From Halorubrum sp. DM2 (GTDB lineage: Archaea; Halobacteriota; Halobacteria; Halobacteriales; Haloferacaceae): a stretch of DNA of 64,000 nt. The stretch is taken from the NCBI RefSeq assembly GCF_901686465.1, contig NZ_LR594487.1:1795650-1859649 (forward strand). Reading direction: 5' to 3'. A program made the translations under genes and the position numbers. Of the stretch, positions 58,021 to 64,000 are shown one piece after another. The first letter of the stretch is position 1. Each line of letters starts with the position of its first letter. The notes beneath the pieces were generated by a model. The model ran no database searches, had not been told where the DNA came from, and worked only from the letters and a program-made list of their open reading frames with translations.

Positions 58021-59343
58021 TTACTCCGCCGCATCCACGCGGTCGACGAGGTCGCTCGCGGCCTCGGCGGCGCGCGCTTGGACCGCCTCGGCGTCGAGCG
58101 TCAGCACCTCGCGGTCGCGCATGAGGACTTCGCCGTCACACACCGTGTGGCGCACGTCGCTCCCGCGGGCCGCGTAGGCGAGGTGCGAGACGGGGTCGTG
58201 GACGGGCGTCAGGTGCGGGGCGTCGAAGTCGACGACCGCGAGGTCCGCGGCCGCGCCCGACTCGATCCGACCCCCGGGAAGGCCGAGGGCGTCCGCGCCG
58301 CCCGCAGTCGCCATCTCCACGACCGCCGCGGCGGGGACCGCGCTCGCGTCGTCCGCGGCGAGCTTCCCGAGCATCGCGGCGTCGCGCATCTCGTCGAACA
58401 CGTCGAGGTCGTTGTTCGAGGCCGCCCCGTCGGTGCCGAGCGCGACCGTCACGCCCGCCTCGCGGAGGCGCTGGACCGGGGCCATCCCGCTCGCGAGTTT
58501 CATGTTCGAGGCCGGACAGTGGACCACCGCGGTCCCCGCCTCGGCGAGCCGGTCGATCTCCGAGCCGTCGACGTGGACGCCGTGTGCGAAGAAGTCGTCC
58601 GGGCCGAGCGCGTCGAGATCCTCGGCGTACGCGATCGGTCGCTCGCCCCGCTCGTCGACGATCGGATCGACCTCGTCGGTCGTCTCGTTCGCGTGGAGGT
58701 GGACCGGGATACCCGCCTCGCGCGCCTCGGCGATCCCCTCGCGGAGGTACTCCTCGCCGACCGTCGTCAGCGAGTGCGGCATGAACGCCGTGCGGATCCG
58801 GCCGTCCGCGGCCCCGTCGAGTTCGCGGGCGACGGCGAGGCTCTTCTCTACGTCCGCGCGGGCGTCCCCGTCGTCTTTGCCCACGGTGACGACGCCGTGG
58901 CCGAGCCGCGCGCGCAGCCCCGCGCGGTCGATGGCGTCCGCGACGCGGTCCATCGCGAAGTACATGTCCGCGAACGCGGTCGTCCCCGACCGGATCATCT
59001 CGACCGCGCCGAGCTCCGCGCCCGCCTCGACGTCGTCGGGCGTCAGTTCGGCCTCCGCCGGCCAGATGTCCTCGCGGAGCCACGGGTCGAGCGGCTTGTC
59101 GTCGGCGTACCCGCGCAGCAGCGTCATGGCGACGTGCGTGTGCGCGTTGACGAGTCCGGGGATCACGAGGGAGTCCGACGCGTCGAGCGTCTCGTCGGCG
59201 GTCGCGCCGACGGCGTCGTCCACCTCGGCCGGCGACCTGACGGCCTGGATCGTTCCCTCGTCGCGGTCGACCGCGATATCGGCCCGTTCGACCCGCCCGT
59301 CGGGGCGAAGCACCCGCCCGCCGGTGACGCGGAGGTAGTCCAT
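58021..59343 (-). CDS. Amidohydrolase, S-adenosylhomocysteine/5'-methylthioadenosine deaminase type
   Basis: A 440-residue metal-dependent amidohydrolase of the MtaD/SAH-deaminase/5'-deoxyadenosine-deaminase group. Motifs: VNAHTHVAMTLLRGYADD (HxH), HANETTDEVDPI (His), HGVHVDGSEIDRLAEAG then VVHCPASNMKLASG (His), and LGTDGAASNNDLDVFDEM (Asp). The N-terminal DYLRVTGGRVLRPDGRVERADI is the family beginning. It would deaminate an adenosyl by-product of SAM metabolism, complementing AhcY 2.1 kb away. Exact substrate preference cannot be read. Confidence 0.9.
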   Translation of the reverse strand: MDYLRVTGGRVLRPDGRVERADIAVDRDEGTIQAVRSPAEVDDAVGATADETLDASDSLVIPGLVNAHTHVAMTLLRGYADDKPLDPWLREDIWPAEAELTPDDVEAGAELGAVEMIRSGTTAFADMYFAMDRVADAIDRAGLRARLGHGVVTVGKDDGDARADVEKSLAVARELDGAADGRIRTAFMPHSLTTVGEEYLREGIAEAREAGIPVHLHANETTDEVDPIVDERGERPIAYAEDLDALGPDDFFAHGVHVDGSEIDRLAEAGTAVVHCPASNMKLASGMAPVQRLREAGVTVALGTDGAASNNDLDVFDEMRDAAMLGKLAADDASAVPAAAVVEMATAGGADALGLPGGRIESGAAADLAVVDFDAPHLTPVHDPVSHLAYAARGSDVRHTVCDGEVLMRDREVLTLDAEAVQARAAEAASDLVDRVDAAE

Positions 59344-59393
59344 GTCCGTCCGTTCCGTCCCCCGCACCAAACGCCTTCGGTTCCGATCGCGCC

Positions 59394-59500
59394 GTCTTGT
59401 GTCGCGGTCCCGTCGCCGTCTTGTGTCGCGGTCCCGTCGCCGTCTCGTGTCGCGGTCTCGCCGCCGTCTCGTGTCGCGGTCTCGCCGCCCTCTCGCGGCT
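59394..59500. repeat. 24-bp tandem repeat (about four copies)
   Basis: Variants of 'ccgtcttgtgtcgcggtccc' + 'gtcg' repeat four times with a 24-bp period and a few substitutions (ctt/ctc, ccc/ctc). No spacers are present, so it is not a CRISPR array. The period is a multiple of three, but the local frame lacks a real gene. It occupies the divergent promoter region between the amidohydrolase and the LEA-type gene. Confidence 0.8.
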
Positions 59501-59549
59501 CGGCGTGACCGAGCGACACGACTTTACGAGTCGCCGGGAGTCCACCGGT

Positions 59550-60770
59550 ATGACACCCAGCGGCGTCCTGTCGGCGCTGACCGCGGGAAAGCTCCGGATC
59601 GCGCTCGTCGGGCTGGCGGTCGCCGCCGCCGCGGTCGGCGGGGCGTTCGCGCTCGGCGTGTTCGGCGTCCCGAGCGTCGCCGGCGTGAACAACTCCTTCG
59701 GCGACGTGACGAACGAGACTACCGTCGTCGAGACCGATCTGGTCGTCTCGAACCCGAACCCGGTCGGGATCGGACTCGACGGCGTCTCGATCGACTACGC
59801 CGTCTCGATGAACGAGATCCGGATGGCCAACGGCACGCGCGACGGGATCGCCGTCGCGTCCGGTAACTCGTCGATCGGATTCGAGAGCCGCCTCCGGAAC
59901 GACGCGATCCCGCCGTGGTGGGTGAGTCACGTCGAGAACGACGAGCGGACCACGGTCGGCATCGACGCGACGATCACCTCGGACCTGCTCGGCTGAAGCA
60001 CGGAACTCACCCGGACACGAGAGATCGAGACGGACCTGATCGGCGCGTTCGACTCCGAGGAGACCCGACCGGTGAACGCCGACGCGCCGCTCGTCGACGA
60101 CCCCGTCCTCTACGTCAACGAGACGCGCGGCCAGTGGGGGACCGTGAGCGAGACCGAGACCCCGATCGAGATGGAGTTCGACGTGTACAACCCGAACTTG
60201 GAGCCGTACGCGGTCACGGAGATCGGCTACGACCTCACGATGAACGGCGTCGAGATGGGGTCGGGGTCCACCGAGGAGGAGTACGTCATCCCCTCGTACG
60301 GTTCCGAGACGGTCGAACTCACGGCCGCGCTCCGCAACGAGCGCCTCGACGACTGGTGGGTGACCCACCTCGACGAGTCGGTTAGCGGTCACCAGGTGAG
60401 CGACCTCCGCATCGAGTTCTACGCCGTGGTCGAACTCCCGGGCGGCGAGCGGATCACCGTCCCGCTGGACGCGCTGACCTACGAGGAGACGATCGAGACC
60501 GACATCTTCGACGAGGGACTCCACGGGGAGAACGGGACCGACGCGGGCGACGCCGACGGATCGGGCGACTCCGGCGACGGCACGACCGAGGGCGGAAGCG
60601 CGAGCGACGGCGAGAACGCGACGGACGACGGCAACACGAGCGACAGCGACAACACGACAGACGACGGCAACACGACTGACAGCGGTAACACCACGGACGA
60701 CGGAAACACGAGCGACGGCGGTTCCGGTGACGGCGGCGACGACGGACTGCTCCCGCTGACCCTCGGCTGA
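59550..60770 (+). pseudogene. LEA-type (WHy) domain protein split by an in-frame TGA
   Basis: One continuous frame of 407 codons with a single TGA at 59994-59996. The first part (148 residues) has an N-terminal membrane helix (LRIALVGLAVAAAAVGGAFALG) and a WHy-type domain (ETDLVVSNPNPVGIGLDGVSIDY). After the TGA the frame reads STELTRTREIETDLIGAFDSEETRPV and a second domain (EMEFDVYNPNLEPYAVTEIGYDL), then an acidic Asp/Asn/Thr/Gly-rich tail. A CGA-to-TGA change would restore one 406-residue protein. A downstream GTG at 60072 could start the second domain separately. Such LEA proteins are linked to desiccation and osmotic stress. Confidence 0.75.
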
Positions 60771-60840
60771 CCCGGCCGACGGTACGCCTCTCTCCGGCTG
60801 CCGTCAGAACCTTCTTGACCGCCCGCGGCCGCGTTCTGAC

Positions 60841-61248
60841 ATGGCAAGCGACGCCCAGCAGGCGTGTTTCGAGGCCGGGATCAAGTTCGGCTCGCTATAC
60901 CACCAGTTCGCCGGCACGCCAGTCAGCCCGTCGAGCGCGCGGAGTCTGGAGGCAGCGATGGCGGAGTCGATCGAGAACCAGCCGTACTGCGAGGCGGTCG
61001 ACGTCACGATCCATGACGACCGCGTCGCCGCCGATATCGACCACGAGAACGGCTACACCGAACTCACCGGCTCGCTGATGGACGTCGAGATGCGGATCGA
61101 CTACGAGGGCGTCGCGGTCCGCACGCGGATGGAGATGGAGGACGGCTACCCGCTGATGAAACTGGTCGAGGTCGACGACGGCGGCGATCCGGCACAGTCC
61201 GGCGAGGGCGATCCGGCACAGTCCGGCGACGCCGACCCGAACGCTTAG
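60841..61248 (+). CDS. mptD: Archaeal dihydroneopterin aldolase (MptD family)
   Basis: A 135-residue protein matching archaeal MptD, which acts in methanopterin/folate-like pterin synthesis by releasing glycolaldehyde from dihydroneopterin. Visible blocks: CFEAGIKFGSLYHQFAGTPVS, RSLEAAMAESIENQPYCEAVDVTIHD and NGYTELTGSLMDVEMRIDY. The core ends by ~residue 117; the C-terminus adds two copies of GDPAQSGE/D, an acidic halophile-style tail. The start ATG 60841 gives the usual family N-terminus. Confidence 0.85.
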   Translation: MASDAQQACFEAGIKFGSLYHQFAGTPVSPSSARSLEAAMAESIENQPYCEAVDVTIHDDRVAADIDHENGYTELTGSLMDVEMRIDYEGVAVRTRMEMEDGYPLMKLVEVDDGGDPAQSGEGDPAQSGDADPNA

Positions 61249-61305
61249 TACCGCGACCCGCCTACAGCGAGCCGAACCGCCGATTTCACGGTTTCAGAGA
61301 CCCAC

Positions 61306-61803
61306 ATGGTCGACAGACGCCACGACGCCTCGACGGACCGCACCGGCTTCGACGAGACGAAGAACTACCTCTCGAACGCCCTCGGGCGCGTCGTGCCGCG
61401 CTCCGTGGCGCGCCGGGCGGTCGAGGTGACCGTCAGCACGGACGCCGCCGAGTACGCGCCCGACGAGCCGGTCGCGATCACCGTCGCCATCCGGAACCGC
61501 CTGCCGGTCCCGGTCGAGGTCCCCACGTCCACCCGCCGCTCGTGGGGCTGGGCGGTCGACGGCGTCACGGAGGCCACCGACGAGCGGCGCTACGTGCGCG
61601 ACGAGGAGTCCGCGCTGTCGCTCCGGGCCGGCGAGACGAAGCGGGCGACGGCCACGTGGAACGGTCGTCTCCGCCGTACCGCCGGCGACGGCCTCGACCG
61701 CTCGGTCCGGGCCGAGCGCGGGGACCACACGATAACCGCGTTCGTCCCGGTCCCCGACGCCGGCGAGCGCCACGAGGCAACCACGGAAATCCGCATCCGA
61801 TAG
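61306..61803 (+). CDS. Conserved haloarchaeal protein with BsuPI-like beta domain, 165 aa
   Basis: A 165-residue protein. The first ~40 residues are polar and helical (TKNYLSNALGRVVPRSVARR). A beta-sandwich-like region follows (VEVTVSTDAAEYAPDEPVAITVAI, NRLPVPVEVPTSTRRSWGW, RAGETKRATATWNGRL), which resembles BsuPI-type intracellular proteinase-inhibitor folds in its strand order, though this is inference only. No catalytic motif is seen. Structured repeat copy D begins 132 nt after the stop. Confidence 0.6.
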   Translation: MVDRRHDASTDRTGFDETKNYLSNALGRVVPRSVARRAVEVTVSTDAAEYAPDEPVAITVAIRNRLPVPVEVPTSTRRSWGWAVDGVTEATDERRYVRDEESALSLRAGETKRATATWNGRLRRTAGDGLDRSVRAERGDHTITAFVPVPDAGERHEATTEIRIR

Positions 61804-61935
61804 CCCCCGAACGCCGGTCCGCCGTGGTCGGTTCCCGGACGAATTGGCGACGTTGAAATCCTGCGGAGTTGGTGGTTTTACAGCCCGGATCGCTCAGCAC
61901 AGGTGACGTAGTGATTGATCCGCTGAACTTAGTGC

Positions 61936-62244
61936 GGTGGCGCGTGCCTCCGAGGCCGCACCGCGGCCGAGGAGCGCCGCGCGAGGGAGTCGACCGGTCG
62001 AAGCGAAGCGGAGACCGGTCGACGAGGCTGGGGAGGCGTGAGGCTGTGCGGTGCGGGGCGGGACTCGAAGGGGCAGTCGCGAGGCTGACAGAGGCGACGC
62101 AAGCACCGCAGGAGCGAGTGAAACGAGCGACGAGGAGCGTGGTTCGAGACGCCTTCGGCGTCTCGTCATCACGAAAGGCGCTTTGCGCCTTTCGAACGAC
62201 AGCGAGCGTCTGTCCGCCTCGCGACTGGGGCTTCGGCGGTCTCC
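61936..62244 (+). repeat. Structured GC-rich repeat, copy D (downstream of the 165-aa gene)
   Basis: Plus-strand copy. Head 'ggtggcgcgtgcctccgagg', H1 (gccgc/gcggc), block 'gcgcgagggagtcg', H2 with an 11-bp stem (gtcgaccggtc/gaccggtcgac) and loop 'gaagcgaagcgga', block 'gaggctggggaggcgtgagg', then 'ggactcgaaggggcag'. Closing stem 62074-62084 with 62217-62227 encloses two hairpins (agacgcc/ggcgtct and aaaggcgc/gcgccttt). The tail is 'ggggcttcggcggtctcc'. A shorter echo of the tail ('ggctgggacttcggtagtc') follows at ~62288. Confidence 0.85.
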
Positions 62245-62422
62245 GTTGTGAAGCCGTCCTCGACAAAAATAGTCAGGTATAGCCGAGCGGCTGGGACTTC
62301 GGTAGTCGTGTCGATCCGCAATTTATAACCGCCCTTCAGCGATCAGCCGTTTCAGGCGAAACGTCTCTGAAAAGAGGATCCCAACAAAGCCGGCGAACTA
62401 TATCGTGGAAAAGCGAGCGCCG

Positions 62423-63781
62423 CTAGTCGTCCGCTTCCGGTCTGCCGGCCCGCACACCGTCGTCGAACGCGCTCTCGTCTACGGCCGCGGCGACCGCCTC
62501 GTCACGCCGCAGGTGACACGCCGCGTAGTGGCGGTCGTCGCCGAGTTCCGACCCCAGTTCATAGGCGGGGTTCGAGGTCGCGCAGACGCTCTCGTCCGTG
62601 AACCGCTCGGCGAGGAGCCGTTCGGCGTCGTCCCACTCGTCGCGCTCGATGTGCCCGAGCGCCTCGTCGAGCAGGGTGCCCGCGTCGCCGCTCGGCGTCG
62701 CGTCGTCGAAGTACCGGCCGCGGAGCGCGTTCGGGTCGGTCTCCTCGAACGCCCGGCGCTCGACCGCCCGCTGGAACTTCACGACGTTCCGCCACGCCTC
62801 GTCTGTCATGTCGTACTCGTCCGGCTGGATCACACTCGGACACCGCGTCCGGAACCGACAGCCGGAGGGCGGGTCGATCGGGGAGGGTACGTCGCCGGAC
62901 AGAAGCGCCTTCCGCCCGCCGCTCCTCGGATCCGGAACCGGAATCGCATCGAGTAACGCCTTCGTGTACGGGTGTTTCGGGTTCTCGAACAGCTCCTCCT
63001 TGTCGGCCAGTTCGACGACCTCGCCGAGGTACATCACCGCGACGCGGTCCGAGATGTGCCGGATGACGCTCAGGTCGTGCGCGATGAACAGGTACGTCAG
63101 GTCGAACTCCTCCTGTAGCTCCTCCATCGTGTTGAGCACCTGCGCCTGAATCGAGACGTCGAGGGCGCTCACCGGCTCGTCGCAGACGATGAAGTCGGGG
63201 TTCACCGACAGCGCACGCGCGAGGTTCACGCGCTGGCGCTGCCCGCCGGAGAACGCGTGGGGGTAGCGGTTGTAGTGTTGCGGGTCGAGTCCGACCTTCT
63301 CTAACAGCTCCTTCGCGCGCGCCTCGCGGCCCTCCTCGTCGAGCATGCCGTGCGCCTTCATCGGCTCCTCGACGATCGGTCCGACCTTCATCCGCGGGTC
63401 GAGCGAGGACTGCGGGTCCTGAAAGATCATCTGCATGTCCTTCCGCATCCGCCGCAGCGGCTCGCCGGACAGCGACGCGAGGTCCTTCCCCTGGAAGTAG
63501 ACGCTCCCGCTCGTCGGTTCCAACAGCCGGAGGACGGTGCGCGCCAGCGTCGACTTCCCGCAGCCGGACTCGCCGACGAGCCCGAGCGTCTCCCCCTCCT
63601 TGATGTCGAAGCTCACGCCGTCGACCGCGCGGACGTCGGAGGTGGACCGGCTGACGTACGGGAACTCGTCGTCGAGTTGGACGCCGGCAAACAGCCCGCT
63701 CTCGTTGTCGAAGTGCTTGCACAGGTCGCGGACCTGTAACAGCGCCTCGGGGTCCGACTCGGGCGGCCCGACCTCGCTCAT
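62423..63781 (-). CDS. Oligopeptide/dipeptide ABC transporter ATP-binding protein (OppF/DppF)
   Basis: A 452-residue ABC ATPase. Walker [15 protein letters not shown]. Signature: [15 protein letters not shown]. Walker [16 protein letters not shown]. Switch His: [15 protein letters not shown]. The peptide-transporter C-terminal region starts at [24 protein letters not shown] and closes with [13 protein letters not shown]. Between those, about 110 residues separate the Cys-rich pair, longer than in typical OppF. The gene follows the oppD homologue with a 4-bp ATGA overlap. Confidence 0.93.
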   Translation of the reverse strand: MSEVGPPESDPEALLQVRDLCKHFDNESGLFAGVQLDDEFPYVSRSTSDVRAVDGVSFDIKEGETLGLVGESGCGKSTLARTVLRLLEPTSGSVYFQGKDLASLSGEPLRRMRKDMQMIFQDPQSSLDPRMKVGPIVEEPMKAHGMLDEEGREARAKELLEKVGLDPQHYNRYPHAFSGGQRQRVNLARALSVNPDFIVCDEPVSALDVSIQAQVLNTMEELQEEFDLTYLFIAHDLSVIRHISDRVAVMYLGEVVELADKEELFENPKHPYTKALLDAIPVPDPRSGGRKALLSGDVPSPIDPPSGCRFRTRCPSVIQPDEYDMTDEAWRNVVKFQRAVERRAFEETDPNALRGRYFDDATPSGDAGTLLDEALGHIERDEWDDAERLLAERFTDESVCATSNPAYELGSELGDDRHYAACHLRRDEAVAAAVDESAFDDGVRAGRPEADD

Positions 63782-64000
63782 TCCGCCTCACCCCCGGTCT
63801 CGGTGAAGCCGGCGGAGAAGCCGCCGGCCGCCTCTGCCTCCATCGGCGGGCTCTCGTCGTACCCCACGTCGAACGCGTCGTGTTTCACGCACGCGGCCGC
63901 GTGGCGCGCTTCTCCCTCCTCGTTCAGATTTCGCGGCTCGGGGTGGACCTCGCGGCACACCTCCCGGGCCTCGGGGCACCGGGAGTGGAACCGACAGCCG
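63778..64000 (-). CDS. Oligopeptide ABC transporter ATP-binding protein (OppD/DppD), C-terminal part
   Basis: The window contains only the last ~73 codons. They read [24 protein letters not shown] and [13 protein letters not shown], the cysteine-rich OppD/DppD C-terminal motif that follows the ATPase core. The tail then continues with an acidic Gly/Ala-rich stretch. Its stop overlaps the OppF start by 4 bp, so both are cotranslated in one transporter operon. Confidence 0.9.
   Translation of the reverse strand, partial: GCRFHSRCPEAREVCREVHPEPRNLNEEGEARHAAACVKHDAFDVGYDESPPMEAEAAGGFSAGFTETGGEAE

Noticed and set aside
59394-59500. Possible CRISPR array
   Set aside because: The 24-bp units are directly adjacent with no unique spacers, and no cas gene is in the window.
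59994-59996. TGA read as selenocysteine
   Set aside because: No Sec machinery or SECIS-like structure is seen, and the site is a linker, not a redox centre.
62270-62330. tRNA-like string 'tagccgagcggctgg'
   Set aside because: No acceptor or T arm can be formed around it; it resembles the tail of the structured repeats instead.

Overview
The window is chromosomal DNA from an extremely halophilic archaeon (class Halobacteria; the complete 16S and 23S genes and the gene set fit Haloferacales, but I do not assign a genus). The support is very high GC with strongly acidic proteins, a 16S-tRNA-Ala-23S-5S-tRNA-Cys rRNA operon, TATA boxes about 25-30 nt upstream of start codons that point to leaderless mRNAs, and haloarchaeal families (MC1 chromatin protein, FAU-1, L10e, NucS, FilR1-type regulator, MptD). 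Most genes are ordinary housekeeping genes.

Layout. 1-8.6 kb: partial PHP phosphoesterase, hemB, small ferredoxin, wHTH regulator, valS, pyrD, a small AbrB-like protein with an apparent premature stop, and MC1. 8.7-14.55 kb: rRNA operon with two tandem promoter motifs, both processing stems and a tRNA-like leader in front of 5S. 14.6-18.8 kb: surface protein, HD phosphohydrolase, and a VOC dioxygenase/hydrolase pair. 18.9-26.8 kb: a tightly coupled four-gene stress-kinase operon (two PrkA paralogues, DUF444 vWA protein, SpoVR). 27.3-32.1 kb: DUF1028 protein, EEP nuclease/phosphatase, a ~507-bp MITE-like element, PUA protein, membrane-anchored 2Fe-2S ferredoxin and a NifU-domain protein. 32.1-38.1 kb: a large Tat-secreted GH97 glycosidase and a FAU-1 RNase homologue. 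38.2-39.2 kb: a small lower-GC accessory patch. 39.4-47.8 kb: PrsW protease, ROK kinase, UspA, zinc-ribbon proteins, ferredoxin, cold-shock protein, APH-like kinase and HAD phosphatase. 47.85-50.5 kb: decayed tRNA-Phe copies beside the intact gene, beta-carbonic anhydrase, solitary 5mC methyltransferase, tRNA-Pro. 50.6-59.3 kb: Ski2-like helicase, L10e, NucS, S-adenosylhomocysteine hydrolase, a repeat-rich surface protein and an SAH/MTA-deaminase-type amidohydrolase. 59.5-64 kb: a LEA-type protein split by one in-frame TGA, MptD, and the end of an oligopeptide ABC transporter operon.

How genes work together. Clear functional groups are the rRNA/tRNA operon, the PrkA-PrkA-DUF444-SpoVR operon, the VOC-hydrolase pair, the SAM-cycle enzymes (AhcY plus deaminase) and the OppD/OppF pair.

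The most interesting signal is non-coding. Four diverged copies (A 2019-2322, B 29561-29865, C 57616-57990, D 61936-62244) of a ~300-380-nt GC-rich element keep fixed sequence blocks but replace whole hairpin stems while preserving complementarity, including a C-G / U.G / U-A series at one stem position. All four lie 30-132 nt downstream of a gene stop codon and in that gene's orientation. This looks like a structured 3'-UTR or mobile RNA element that I do not recognise as a named family.
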